Assembly: GCA_015523135.1 (NCBI GenBank)
Contig: WAKY01000167.1
Coordinates: forward strand, 1 to 23,554
Reading direction: 5' to 3'
From: Candidatus Aciduliprofundum sp.
Lineage (GTDB): Archaea; Thermoplasmatota; Thermoplasmata; Thermoplasmatales; Aciduliprofundaceae
DNA: 23,554 bases
Under the pieces are notes generated by a model. The model searched no databases, had not been told where the DNA came from, and saw only the letters and a list, made by a program, of their open reading frames with translations. Each line of letters starts with the position of its first letter. The stretch's first letter is position 1. Shown here piece by piece: positions 7,090-15,344 of the stretch. The position numbers and the translations under genes were made by a program.

Positions 7090-7362
7090 ATGTCTGATAA
7101 AGATAAACTTTACCAAGAGATAGTTGGTATGATGGAAGAACTCAGCGAGGATACATCCTTGCCGAGAAATATAAGAAAAGGCATATCAAATGCCAAGGAT
7201 ATTCTTACAAAGAAAGATCAAGCTTTAGATGTGCGCATTGCCAGTGCAATATTTGCTCTGGATGAAATTGCAAATGACCCCAATATCCCGGTGCATGGGA
7301 GAACGATGGTTTATATGATAATGGGCAAGCTTGAAACTCTATCTAAAGAACTTTCTTCTTAG
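7090..7362 (+). CDS. UPF0147 family protein
   Basis: A 90-residue all-helical archaeal protein of the UPF0147 family, recognisable from LPRNIRKGISNAK, VRIASAIFALDEIANDPNIP and HGRTMVYMIMGKLE. The function of the family is not established. The ATG at 7090 is preceded by GAGGTGAT at 7078-7085. An in-frame TTG at 7072 lies inside the previous gene and is less likely. It sits between the RAM-domain gene and marC in a compact plus-strand run, with the next gene starting after 9 bases. Confidence 0.9.
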   Translation: MSDKDKLYQEIVGMMEELSEDTSLPRNIRKGISNAKDILTKKDQALDVRIASAIFALDEIANDPNIPVHGRTMVYMIMGKLETLSKELSS

Positions 7363-7371
7363 GGGAAAAAG

Positions 7372-7986
7372 ATGGATGTTGACACCTTTCTACATATATT
7401 CATTCCACTCTTTGCAGTTATAGACCCATTCGCTGCTCTTCCACTCTATATGTCTCTAACAACGGGCCTAAGCAAGGCACAAAAGAGGAAGATAGTAAAA
7501 GAGGCGTCTCTAACAGCCGTGGTTCTTCTAATATTCTTCGCATTTTTAGGTATCTATATTTTAGATTTCATGGGTATATCAATAGCAGCACTTATGATTG
7601 CAGGCGGTCTTTTAATGCTTCTCGTTAGCTTGGAAATGGTCAAAGAGGGAGATAAGCCTAGAAGTACAAAGAATAAAGCTGCATTACGTGAAGAAACTGG
7701 AGATATAGGCATAGTACCCTTAGGCACTCCTATGCTTGCAGGTCCCGGTGCAATTTCCCTCGTGATTATACTTATGGGCAGATATCCTTCGGAGTGGGCA
7801 TCAATAGTAATTTCAATTGTTAGTATAATAATTTTAACTGCGTTAATTTTCCTTGGCTCAAACTTAATATCTAAGATTATGGGTGAGAAGGGTTCTAGAG
7901 CTTTTACCCGTGTCATGGGTCTCTTAGTGGCAGCTTTTGCTGTGCAGTACATTCTTGATGGGATAGCCCAATACTTTGGGCTATAG
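7372..7986 (+). CDS. MarC family integral membrane protein
   Basis: A 204-residue membrane protein with six predicted transmembrane helices. The family hallmark segments are FAVIDPFAALPLYMSL near the N-terminus and VPLGTPMLAGPGAIS in the middle, a duplicated Pro/Gly-rich signature of MarC/UPF0056 proteins. MarC was once linked to multiple antibiotic resistance in bacteria, but that role was not upheld and the substrate is unknown. AGGGG precedes the ATG. The last codons form half of a strong hairpin (7964-7983), described separately. Confidence 0.92.
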   Translation: MDVDTFLHIFIPLFAVIDPFAALPLYMSLTTGLSKAQKRKIVKEASLTAVVLLIFFAFLGIYILDFMGISIAALMIAGGLLMLLVSLEMVKEGDKPRSTKNKAALREETGDIGIVPLGTPMLAGPGAISLVIILMGRYPSEWASIVISIVSIIILTALIFLGSNLISKIMGEKGSRAFTRVMGLLVAAFAVQYILDGIAQYFGL

Positions 7987-8037
7987 CCCGGTGGGAGCGA
8001 TGGACTCTCATTTCTCAAGCCCACCGGTTTCCCGGGC
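7964..8037 (+). other. Cluster of strong overlapping hairpins at the marC 3' end
   Basis: Several perfect stems overlap here. TAGCCCAA/TTGGGCTA (7964-7971 with 7976-7983, loop of 4) ends the marC frame. GGGCTATAGCCC (7978-7989) is a 12-base palindrome. CCGGTGGG/CCCACCGG (7988-7995 with 8020-8027, loop of 24) and GCCCGG/CCGGGC (7986-7991 with 8032-8037) share bases and compete. There is no T-run after it as in a classical terminator. It may be a processing or termination structure, or a small structured RNA, and I do not recognise a known family. Confidence 0.5.
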
Positions 8038-8052
8038 ATGATGATATTGAGA

Positions 8053-8087
8053 AAAACTAATTTATTCTTTACGGTTATTGGTGCCCT
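8053..8087 (+). promoter_or_regulatory. Promoter for pus10
   Basis: AAAACTAATTTATTC contains a TATA-like box centred near 8060, about 27 bases before the pus10 ATG. This fits a leaderless or nearly leaderless transcript. Confidence 0.5.
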
Positions 8088-9236
8088 ATGGAGAAAATAA
8101 AGATTGAAAGTGCAAAGCTGCCACTATGCAATCATTGTCTTGGAAGATTATACGCTATGCTAGGCCATGGTCTTAGCAACGATGAAAGGGGTAAAGCAAT
8201 AAGAATAATCTATGCCATGGAAAACAATGTAGATTTAGAATCCCTATATACCAAAAGTTGTGAGCTTTGCAATGGCATATTTTCAAGATTAGATGATTAT
8301 GCAAAATACATAGCAAATATGCTAAAAGATATAGAATATGACACATTTATGATCGGTTCAAAATTTTCCCAAGAAGTTATGAATAAGGAGAGAAATTTGC
8401 AGGAGGAATTTGGTAATTTTGGCGAACTGATAAATAGGGAATTTAATAGAGAGCTAGGAAAGAAAGTTATGTATACAACTGGAAAAGAGGCAACGATAAA
8501 GAATCCAGATGTCACTGTAATTGTGGATACTGAGTATGATGATTTTAAAATTGAAATTAAGCCCCTGCTAATTTATGGAAGGTACAGAAAACTTATAAGG
8601 GGGATTCCTCAAACAAAATGGCCTTCTGGGAAGTACAAAGAGAGTGTAGAGGAGATAATAGCCCAACCAGTTATGGAAGTTACAAAGGGGGAAGGGCATG
8701 CACTCCATGGAATGGGCAGGGAGGATATAGATGCCCTAATGTTAGGAAATGGCAGGCCATTCATACTGGAGATAAAAATGCCTAAAAGAAGGAAAATTAA
8801 TTTGGATGAAATTGCAAAAAAAATAAACTCATCGGGAAAGGTAGAGGTCCTGAATTTAAGATTTGCATCCAAAGAGGAAATTCCAAAGATAAAATCCGTC
8901 GAGCCAAAGAAGAGGTACAGAGTAGGAATAAAAGTTGATGCATCTGAGGATGAATTAAAGAATGCATTAAACTCTCTAATTGGCAAAATCTCACAAAGGA
9001 CACCAACAAGAGTCAAACACAGAAGAGCAGATAAAGTTCGTAGAAAAGAGGTTTATGAGGTAAAGTTAATTGGAAAAAATGAGGATGATTGGGTCGTTGA
9101 AGTTTTAGCACAGAGTGGAACATACATAAAAGAGCTTATGCATGGGGATAATGGTAGAACAACTCCAAGCTTGGCAGAAAAACTTGGTAAAAAAGTAGAG
9201 GTATTATGGCTAGATGTAATAGAAATATTAGATTGA
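8088..9236 (+). CDS. pus10: tRNA pseudouridine synthase Pus10
   Basis: Archaeal Pus10 makes pseudouridine at position 54 and/or 55 of the tRNA T-loop. The 382-residue protein has the N-terminal THUMP-related zinc site with CNHC (14-17) and CELC (58-61). The C-terminal catalytic domain carries GREDID (210-215), which contains the active-site Asp region and is followed by LGNGRPF. KYKESVEEII and SGTYIKELMHGDNGRT-type segments also match the family. The usual residue pair after the GREDxD motif is here Ala-Leu rather than the more common Val/Arg. Nine bases of the 3' end overlap the convergent FlaD/E-like gene. Confidence 0.95.
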   Translation: MEKIKIESAKLPLCNHCLGRLYAMLGHGLSNDERGKAIRIIYAMENNVDLESLYTKSCELCNGIFSRLDDYAKYIANMLKDIEYDTFMIGSKFSQEVMNKERNLQEEFGNFGELINREFNRELGKKVMYTTGKEATIKNPDVTVIVDTEYDDFKIEIKPLLIYGRYRKLIRGIPQTKWPSGKYKESVEEIIAQPVMEVTKGEGHALHGMGREDIDALMLGNGRPFILEIKMPKRRKINLDEIAKKINSSGKVEVLNLRFASKEEIPKIKSVEPKKRYRVGIKVDASEDELKNALNSLIGKISQRTPTRVKHRRADKVRRKEVYEVKLIGKNEDDWVVEVLAQSGTYIKELMHGDNGRTTPSLAEKLGKKVEVLWLDVIEILD

Positions 9237-9572
9237 CAATGTCTGTTCTGGATGATTTATCCACTCTTCCACATAAGTTTCTATACCTGCTACCTCCTTT
9301 TCAATTGGTATATCTGCTATCTCTGCAATGAATAGGAGAGATGTTAGATGTACCCTGAATGGTAGCTTCCATTCTCCCTTCCCAGTTGAATTTATACCTT
9401 CTGCTATTTCTCTTAATTCTTCCTTGGCCTCACTGCTTATCCACCCTATTCTTTCATAGTAATCCAATATCTTGGCTAGTCCCTGATGATCAACGAACTG
9501 AAGCATATAGCCCAACCATCTCATAGCGATTATGTGCTTCTTTGGGTCATCACCTACCATTTCTAGTATCAT
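9228..9572 (-). CDS. Archaellum FlaD/FlaE (ArlD/E) domain protein, short form
   Basis: 114 residues that correspond to just the conserved FlaD/E domain: MRWLGYMLQFVDHQGLAKIL, DYYERIGWISSEAKEELREIAEGI, WKLPFRVHLTSLLFIAEIA. In archaella this domain belongs to the cytoplasmic/motor accessory proteins that, with FlaC, link the motor to chemotaxis signalling. Longer FlaD proteins carry an N-terminal coiled coil, which is missing here. The ATG at 9572 follows GGGGTGA and is preferred to a GTG at 9578. It starts 9 bases after the archaellin stop, so the two share a transcript. No further archaellum genes follow, as the next gene is convergent pus10. Confidence 0.85.
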   Translation of the reverse strand: MILEMVGDDPKKHIIAMRWLGYMLQFVDHQGLAKILDYYERIGWISSEAKEELREIAEGINSTGKGEWKLPFRVHLTSLLFIAEIADIPIEKEVAGIETYVEEWINHPEQTLSI

Positions 9573-9581
9573 TTTCACCCC

Positions 9582-10460
9582 TTACCAGAGGTTTATGTAC
9601 TTAGTAGTATAGGTGGATGGTGTCTCAAATTCAACCAGATTGGGCACACCATGCTTTGGTATGAGCTTTATCATCACTGAACTCTGCGGCTGTAAATACA
9701 GTCCTATAGCTGATGCGTTTATGAATATCTTTATTATATCACCAGATGTAATTACCCTGTCTCTTTCCCAGTTGCATGGAGGCATATCCCTTGCAATTGC
9801 TACGCCAAATGTGTTATTTTTCAAATCACTGAAGCTATGCGCATTTGGATTATAGGTAAGAGTAGCATCGGTGTATCCATCAGTTATCTCTACAAGCACA
9901 CTGAATAGTGATATAGGAGGACTTCCTGCCATCAAGCCAACTTTTATTTCAAGGTAATCGATTATTGCACTGTATCCTGAGCCATATGTTACATTTACCT
10001 TGGAGCTTACTGTAGCATTAGGGAAGTGCAGCGTTATTTCTCCCGTATTGTAGTCAATGGTTCCTGTAACATTTGTATTGTTGTAACCACTTACAGGCAC
10101 AAGGTTTCCTGTACCATCATCCTTGAGCTTAAACGTTCCATTAGTTACTATTACACTATTTGGATTAACTGGTACATGAGTCAAGTTTCCTATGAATCTA
10201 CTACTATTAACACTTATATTGCCCAAAGATTCATTTTCATAAATTATATCATTTCTAATGCCCTGAATTGTTATTACTTTGAATCCCGTGGCAACATCTT
10301 GTGTTGCTATGTTCCCTGTCTCCTCTGCCTGCTGCTGTAACTGGTACGCTGTTTGAATTAGTACAGTAGCTGCAACGGCTGCAACTATGATCATTGCGAT
10401 GAATATTATTAGCGTGCCAACGCCCATTTCGCCTTTTTCCCTTTTGTATATCTTCTTCAT
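9582..10460 (-). CDS. flaB: Archaellin (archaeal flagellin), preprotein
   Basis: Major filament protein of the archaellum. From the ATG at 10460 the 292-residue preprotein has a short basic class III signal ending EKG, with predicted cleavage by the FlaK/PibD peptidase between Gly10 and Glu11 and the needed Gly at +3 (EMGVGTLIIF). A conserved hydrophobic helix follows (TLIIFIAMIIVAAVAATVLI), which builds the filament core. The outer domain is beta-rich and has about ten N-x-S/T sequons (NES, NIS, NSS, NLT, NGT, NVT and others), so heavy N-glycosylation is likely. An upstream TTG at 10466 is less likely because AGGAGAG precedes the ATG. Only one archaellin is present here. Confidence 0.94.
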   Translation of the reverse strand: MKKIYKREKGEMGVGTLIIFIAMIIVAAVAATVLIQTAYQLQQQAEETGNIATQDVATGFKVITIQGIRNDIIYENESLGNISVNSSRFIGNLTHVPVNPNSVIVTNGTFKLKDDGTGNLVPVSGYNNTNVTGTIDYNTGEITLHFPNATVSSKVNVTYGSGYSAIIDYLEIKVGLMAGSPPISLFSVLVEITDGYTDATLTYNPNAHSFSDLKNNTFGVAIARDMPPCNWERDRVITSGDIIKIFINASAIGLYLQPQSSVMIKLIPKHGVPNLVEFETPSTYTTKYINLW

Positions 10461-10635
10461 CTTCAACTCTCCTGAGAGAGCCCTGTGCCCGCAGGTGATA
10501 GCTTAGATATATGTTCTCACTTTTGAGAACAATTATTGATAATTTGATTTGATTTTAAATACCTTTTCTCATGAGTATCTATTAAGAAACAAAATTAATA
10601 GCAAAATCTATATGGGTTTATAACTTTCACTCCGC
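10461..10635. promoter_or_regulatory. Divergent archaellin / CPBP-protease promoter region with inverted repeats
   Basis: On the minus strand the archaellin TATA is CATATATC (about 10505-10512). Abutting its upstream side is the perfect inverted repeat GTTCTCA-N4-TGAGAAC (10513-10530), overlapping where TFB would bind, so it is a likely operator. CTCTC-AG-GAGAG (10467-10478) places the archaellin SD within a small hairpin. For the plus-strand gene, TATA-like CAAAATTAATAG (10590-10601) and GGTTTATAAC (10615-10624) are candidates. The palindrome CTCATGAG is at 10568-10575. Confidence 0.6.
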
Positions 10636-11724
10636 ATGGCCTCTGTGCTTCACTCCATAAAAGAATTAACATCCTTTATAACCACAATTTTCATCATAAT
10701 AATCCTATCCATAATATTTGGGTATATGGCTTATAGCATAGTTTACATTGCCCCTTATATCAACGATCCAAAATTTCTTATTCCAATCTACATAGTAATT
10801 CCATTTCCAATTCTTGTAACATTCCTTAAAGGGATAGTTGCCTATGGATGGTACATATTCCTAGCTATCGCTGTTTCAACATCCGGGATACTTATGGCTT
10901 TTTACGGTATTATTCCCTATTTCAAAGATTTCTTCAATAAACCCTTTGCGTATAGAAAAAATTCATTTCAGGAGTTAAGTGAGTTATACACCCTAAACAT
11001 ATTCTTTAGCCTACTTGTTGTGTATATTATGTACCTTGCCGGCTACATACCTTATACACCTCCAGGGTTGGAAGAGATGCCTGTATGGGCTCAGATGCTT
11101 AGCTTTTTACATGCATCTGTATACGAGGAATTAATTGTTAGAACAGTATTTCTTGGAGTACCTGTATTCCTAATTTATCTTATAAGGGGAGAAAAAATAT
11201 CCCCTATTAGGATATTTGGTGGATATGAAAAAATAACCCCTGTGGAAACTGTATTTATTGTTATATCAGCAGCAATATTCGCAGCTGCACATGTACCAGC
11301 TTGGAACCTATGGAAGGCCGTGCCCACCTTTGTGGGAGGATTGATACTTGGATATTTATATATAAGGTACGGCATATATGCATCTATACTCCTTCATTTT
11401 CTCACAGATTTTATAAGCATACCTATGGCAATGCATAGAGAGTATCAATTTCTTTTCGGCTTACTAATGATTCTTCTAGCCGTTGCTGGATCCTTGTTTT
11501 TCATATCCTATTCCATTAGGGTGATAAATTATCTAAGCGGAAATAAGAAAAAAGAGATAAAAAAAGAAGAGAAAAAGTATCAGCCAACATCTTGGACAAA
11601 TCTAGTGTGTCCAAATTGTGGAGGAACTGTATTTCAATATGTTGATAAAAATACGGTGAGATGCATCAAATGCGGAACCATAATAAAGATTGGAGAGGAT
11701 GATGACAAAAAAGAGCTCATTTGA
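10636..11724 (+). CDS. CPBP (CAAX/Abi) family intramembrane metalloprotease with C-terminal zinc ribbon
   Basis: A 362-residue polytopic membrane protein with about eight transmembrane helices. The glutamate-type protease motifs of the CPBP family are present: EExxxR as YEELIVR (Glu164, Glu165, Arg169), the FxxxH motif as FAAAHV (His219), and HFLTD (His254, Asp258). After the last helix, a Lys/Glu-rich linker leads to a cytosolic zinc ribbon, CPNC (325-328) and CIKC (343-346). Such proteases cleave within membranes near prenylated or bacteriocin-like substrates. The substrate here is unknown. The zinc ribbon is an added module not needed for catalysis. The 3' end overlaps the convergent UPF0201 gene by 8 bases. 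Confidence 0.88.
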   Translation: MASVLHSIKELTSFITTIFIIIILSIIFGYMAYSIVYIAPYINDPKFLIPIYIVIPFPILVTFLKGIVAYGWYIFLAIAVSTSGILMAFYGIIPYFKDFFNKPFAYRKNSFQELSELYTLNIFFSLLVVYIMYLAGYIPYTPPGLEEMPVWAQMLSFLHASVYEELIVRTVFLGVPVFLIYLIRGEKISPIRIFGGYEKITPVETVFIVISAAIFAAAHVPAWNLWKAVPTFVGGLILGYLYIRYGIYASILLHFLTDFISIPMAMHREYQFLFGLLMILLAVAGSLFFISYSIRVINYLSGNKKKEIKKEEKKYQPTSWTNLVCPNCGGTVFQYVDKNTVRCIKCGTIIKIGEDDDKKELI

Positions 11725-12097
11725 ACTTTCTAGTATCTGGGGCAATAATATCTATCAATTCTTTTAAATTTTCTCCTCTAATTATTATTTTTATATCACC
11801 TAGGGGCACATTGCCCACAGAGAAACTTATCTTTCCCATAGTAGCCACTTGCTTGTTAATAGAAAACGCTATCTCATCATCGTACAAATTTCCAAGGAGC
11901 ACGCTTCTGGCTGCATCCCTTATTCTTTCCTCCTTTAATATCTTTCCAAAATTCTCTAAGCTATTTGACCTTGCAATAATCTCCCCAGCTAGGATCTCAA
12001 ATTTTGCATCGGGAAAAATGCTCAAAATGGCTTTTTTTATTTTTTTTACATCCTCCGTTGGATTTATCTCAGTCTCAATTGTTATCTCTAAACCCAT
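11717..12097 (-). CDS. UPF0201 family protein
   Basis: A 126-residue archaeal protein of the UPF0201/COG1931 family. The N-terminal TEINPTEDVKKIKKAILSIFP and the central RDAARSVLLGNLYDDEIAFSINKQVA segments are typical. The family has a ribosomal-protein-L5-like fold and is thought to bind RNA, though no reaction is established. The ATG lies within the end of the hexuloisomerase gene (10-base overlap), so the two are coupled. It is the last gene of the minus-strand run and converges on the CPBP protease gene. Confidence 0.88.
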   Translation of the reverse strand: MGLEITIETEINPTEDVKKIKKAILSIFPDAKFEILAGEIIARSNSLENFGKILKEERIRDAARSVLLGNLYDDEIAFSINKQVATMGKISFSVGNVPLGDIKIIIRGENLKELIDIIAPDTRKFK

Positions 12098-12630
12098 ATA
12101 GCATGACGCCTCCTCATATCCTCCTCGGTTTGTCCAAGTTTATTCATTAAAGATGAAATTATAGAATCAAGAAAAACCACCGCGGCATCTTCAAAAAGTG
12201 TACCTAAGGGAGCTAGTTCACCCCTTTTCTTCTCGTATTTTATAATAAATGTTAAATCAGCATACTTTGCTAATGGTGAGTTTGCAGAGGATGTAACCGC
12301 TATAACTTTAGCACCAACCCTCTTAACTATGCTTTCCACAAGAAGTGTAGATTGAGTTTTACCTGTATTTGAGATTAACACTACTAAATCTCCCTTATTA
12401 ACCACTGGAGTTATTGTCTCTCCTATGAAATATGCAACTAATCCTAATTGAACAAGGCGCATAGCAAAAAATTTTCCAACTAGTCCACTCCTGCCAGAGC
12501 CATAAACAAATATCTGTCTTGCCTTTGTTATCATATCCAATCCCTTATTTACCAAGGAAATATCTATGGAGCTCAATGATTTTTCTATGCTCTCAAGGAT
12601 GTATTTATAAGAATCTTTGAACATGTCCAT
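12088..12630 (-). CDS. hxlB: 6-phospho-3-hexuloisomerase (SIS domain)
   Basis: A single SIS domain of 180 residues with the features of 6-phospho-3-hexuloisomerase: VYGSGRSGLVGKFFAMRLVQLG, FIGETITP, VLISNTGKTQSTL, LAPLGTLFEDAAVVFLD and the C-terminal MRRRHAIW. It interconverts hexulose-6-phosphate and fructose-6-phosphate in the ribulose monophosphate pathway, which archaea use in reverse to make ribulose-5-phosphate and to handle formaldehyde. The usual partner, HxlA (hexulose-6-phosphate synthase), is not in this window. ATG at 12630 overlaps the upstream stop (TGATG). GTG at 12633 or ATG at 12624 are alternatives. Confidence 0.92.
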   Translation of the reverse strand: MDMFKDSYKYILESIEKSLSSIDISLVNKGLDMITKARQIFVYGSGRSGLVGKFFAMRLVQLGLVAYFIGETITPVVNKGDLVVLISNTGKTQSTLLVESIVKRVGAKVIAVTSSANSPLAKYADLTFIIKYEKKRGELAPLGTLFEDAAVVFLDSIISSLMNKLGQTEEDMRRRHAIWV

Positions 12631-13640
12631 CACTTCTTAGACAATTTCCTTGCAAGAACTCTTTCCATTATAACACGCATATACGCAGCGTCATGCTCTA
12701 AAAGGGGTGAGGAGGATATTATCGTAATATTGTACTCATTCTTCAAAATAACATTTGCAAGAGTCTCAAATTTCAAATCACCCTTCTTTATCGGAGCTAT
12801 CATGGTTTCGTTTCCATTCTCATAAAGCACTCCTGCAAAATGCACATAATATTCATCTTTCCAAAATGGAGAGATCTTTTCAAATACTTCCTCAAATTTA
12901 TTAGCATCTTTAAGAGAGCCGTTTGTCCTCGCATGGATATGTGCAAAATTCACAATGGGTAAAACCCCCTTAACTTTCTTACATAGCTCTATGATTTCAT
13001 TCAAGCTTCCAAAAACAACTTGCTTACCAGATACTTCAAATCCAAGTTTTGGTTTAAGTTTCAATTTTTTGTATTCATTTTTCAATTTCTTTACATTGGC
13101 AACAACATTATTCATAGCTTCTGATTTACTTAGATCTCCATATAGACCCACATGATTAACAACGTACTTCGCATCCATCTCATTTGCCAACAGACCTCCC
13201 CAGATTATATACTCCATTGACTTCTCAGTTAGCTCCCCATTAGATACAAGGTCCATATAGTATGGAGTATGCAAACTTAGCTGCACATCCAACTCTTTTG
13301 CCAACTCACCAAGCTTTCTCAATTCCACATAACTATTAGCCAGGTTCCAAAAGAGCTCAAAAACTATGTCATCTTCCTCAAGAGTAACATCTATACCTAC
13401 TGATTGATAATTACCCTCCTCGTCAGGACGTAAAACATCCACTATAATGGATTTTTCTATTTCTTTTGGTTTTAAACCCACTTCGTCATAAACACTTCTC
13501 TCTTGAACATTTACCCTCAGAAATTGAATCTCCATGGCATGCAAACCCATCCTATGCGTGTCCTCTATAGCATCCTTGAGTGTGCGCCCTTTGCACGAAA
13601 GAGGTATTCCCGCAAGACCAAAACGATACATCTCTTGCAT
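12630..13640 (-). CDS. AP-endonuclease-IV/xylose-isomerase-like TIM-barrel protein
   Basis: A 336-residue TIM barrel of the xylose isomerase/endonuclease IV superfamily. Barrel strands with possible metal ligands are visible: GLHAMEIQFLRVN, LSLHTPYYMDLVS (His), YVVNHVGLYG (His), LGFEVSGKQ (Glu), VNFAHIHARTNG (His pairs) and YYVHFAGV. Endonuclease IV homologs bind zinc and cut at abasic sites. The sequence is divergent, so a sugar-phosphate isomerase or epimerase is equally possible. It is coupled by stop/start overlap to hxlB, which favours a sugar-phosphate role, although this is an inference. ATG at 13640 lies about 22 bases from an AATATTATTAC element, so translation may be leaderless. Confidence 0.8.
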   Translation of the reverse strand: MQEMYRFGLAGIPLSCKGRTLKDAIEDTHRMGLHAMEIQFLRVNVQERSVYDEVGLKPKEIEKSIIVDVLRPDEEGNYQSVGIDVTLEEDDIVFELFWNLANSYVELRKLGELAKELDVQLSLHTPYYMDLVSNGELTEKSMEYIIWGGLLANEMDAKYVVNHVGLYGDLSKSEAMNNVVANVKKLKNEYKKLKLKPKLGFEVSGKQVVFGSLNEIIELCKKVKGVLPIVNFAHIHARTNGSLKDANKFEEVFEKISPFWKDEYYVHFAGVLYENGNETMIAPIKKGDLKFETLANVILKNEYNITIISSSPLLEHDAAYMRVIMERVLARKLSKK

Positions 13641-13681
13641 GTATTGCGTATAAAGTAATAATATTTTCGCAGAAAAAGGGA

Positions 13682-15292
13682 TTAGCGGAGGCCAACTATC
13701 TGACCATCCTTTGTCAAATCTATGCTCTCAGCTGCAGGCTTGCTAGGTAATCCCGGCATTGTTGATATATCTCCAAGAAGAGGAACAACAAACTTTGCTC
13801 CCGAGGATATCTTCAAACTTCTAACTGTAATAACAAATTTCTCAGGTGCACCAAGTAGCTTTGGATTATCACTTAAAGAATACTGAGTTTTAGCCATGCA
13901 TACAAAGAAGTCATCAAAGCCGAGGTTGCTTATAAGTTTAAGGTCCTTCTTCGCATTGGGCTCCCATTCAACTCCATCAGCCCCGTAAATCTCCGTAGCT
14001 ATAGCTTCAACCTTCTCCCTGATTGGCTCATCAAGCTTATACACAAATCTCGGCTTTCTTGGTTCAATATCCTTTAGATACTTGGCAATCTCAACTCCTC
14101 CTTCTCCACCCTTGGCAAACACCTCACTAACTGCAAACTTTACATTCATATCCTCTACGAGCTCTTGCAACTTGCTTAACTCTCTCTCAGTATCATCAGG
14201 GAAGTGATTAATGGCAACCACAGGCTCAAAGCCCAATTTGCGAACAATTTCAATATGCCTTCTAAGATTCTCTGCACCCTTTTCCAGTGCTTCCACATTC
14301 TCCTCCGCAAGATGCTTCTTCTTTACTCCACCATGGTACTTAAGAGCTCTAACTGTAGCAACGAGAACTGCACCGCTAATATCAAAATTGCCTATGCGAG
14401 ATACAATATTCACAAATTTCTCAGCTCCCAAATCTGAGCCAAATCCTGCCTCTGTGACCAAATAATCCGCGTAACGCATTCCTATCTCATCAGCAAGTAT
14501 AGAATTATGCCCATGGGCTATATTTGCAAATGGCCCTGCATGGATGATAGCTGGGGTACCTTCTGAAGTTTGAACTAAATTTGGAAGGAGAGCATCTCTC
14601 AACACCGCTGCCATGGCTCCCACAACCTTGAAGTCCTTGGCAAATACGGGCGTCTTATCGTTTCTAAATCCAACCAAGATGTTGGATAATCTCTCCTTCA
14701 AATCCTCATAGTCCTTGGCTATGGCAATTATTGCAGATATCTCGCTTGCAGATGTGATCTCAAAATAATCTTCTGCTATTGCACCACCATTGTCTCCAAG
14801 ACCAATTACTACCTTTCTTAACTCTCTAGCATTCAAATCAAGCACATGCCCCCATCTTATATTCTTTCTATCTAAGCATGGTTCTAGATTATGATACATA
14901 GCATTGTTTATTACAGAGGCAAGCAAATTATGTGCAACTTGGATTGCATGAAAATCTCCAGTGAAATGCAAGTTTATTTCATCGCTAGGCTCAACGGTGC
15001 TCTTTCCACCACCTGTACCTCCTCCCTTGATGCCAAAAACAGGGCCCAAAGAGGGTTCACGAAGTGTAACTATACTCTTCTTTCCAAGGTGCCAGAAGGC
15101 CATACTTGTGCCTATGGCAGTAGTGGTCTTCCCCTCTCCAAATGGCGTGGGATTTATAGCGGTCACTAGAATAACCTTTCCCCTACGCTCCCTCTTCCAT
15201 ATTTCCTCAAGTGGAATCTTCGCCTTGTAGTTTCCATAATGAATAAGATTTTCAATTCCTATTTTTTGAGCAACTTCTTCAACGGGCAACAT
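13682..15292 (-). CDS. fhs: Formate-tetrahydrofolate ligase
   Basis: ATP-dependent enzyme that joins formate to tetrahydrofolate to give 10-formyl-THF. The 536-residue protein has the P-loop TPFGEGKTT (49-57), the REPSLGPVFGIKGG motif, FTGDFHAI, LVQTSEGTPAIIHAGPFANIAHG and the C-terminal GDISTMPGLPSKPAA signature. It is slightly shorter than the usual 555-560 residues. The enzyme is mainly bacterial, and its presence in an archaeon suggests transfer, perhaps old. Adjacent SHMT supports a THF-based C1 pathway rather than one using only methanopterin. A TATA (TTTAAATATAAGC on the minus strand, 15310-15322) places the start of transcription at the ATG, so the mRNA is probably leaderless. Confidence 0.96.
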   Translation of the reverse strand: MLPVEEVAQKIGIENLIHYGNYKAKIPLEEIWKRERRGKVILVTAINPTPFGEGKTTTAIGTSMAFWHLGKKSIVTLREPSLGPVFGIKGGGTGGGKSTVEPSDEINLHFTGDFHAIQVAHNLLASVINNAMYHNLEPCLDRKNIRWGHVLDLNARELRKVVIGLGDNGGAIAEDYFEITSASEISAIIAIAKDYEDLKERLSNILVGFRNDKTPVFAKDFKVVGAMAAVLRDALLPNLVQTSEGTPAIIHAGPFANIAHGHNSILADEIGMRYADYLVTEAGFGSDLGAEKFVNIVSRIGNFDISGAVLVATVRALKYHGGVKKKHLAEENVEALEKGAENLRRHIEIVRKLGFEPVVAINHFPDDTERELSKLQELVEDMNVKFAVSEVFAKGGEGGVEIAKYLKDIEPRKPRFVYKLDEPIREKVEAIATEIYGADGVEWEPNAKKDLKLISNLGFDDFFVCMAKTQYSLSDNPKLLGAPEKFVITVRSLKISSGAKFVVPLLGDISTMPGLPSKPAAESIDLTKDGQIVGLR

Positions 15293-15309
15293 AGTGGGAT
15301 GTATCTAAT

Positions 15310-15322
15310 GCTTATATTTAAA
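15310..15322 (-). promoter_or_regulatory. TATA promoter of fhs
   Basis: TTTAAATATAAGC on the minus strand is centred about 25 bases before the fhs ATG at 15292. The spacing predicts a leaderless mRNA. Confidence 0.65.
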
Positions 15323-15344
15323 AAATATGCCACAAATTTGTGGT

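Noticed and set aside
7986..8037. Possible tRNA or box H/ACA RNA in the hairpins after marC
   Set aside because: No T-loop, anticodon arm, kink-turn or ACA tail can be drawn. It is kept only as an unknown structured region.
7554..8039. 161-aa open frame on the minus strand over marC
   Set aside because: It is the complement of the MarC coding region. The MarC motifs and membrane helices on the plus strand are decisive.
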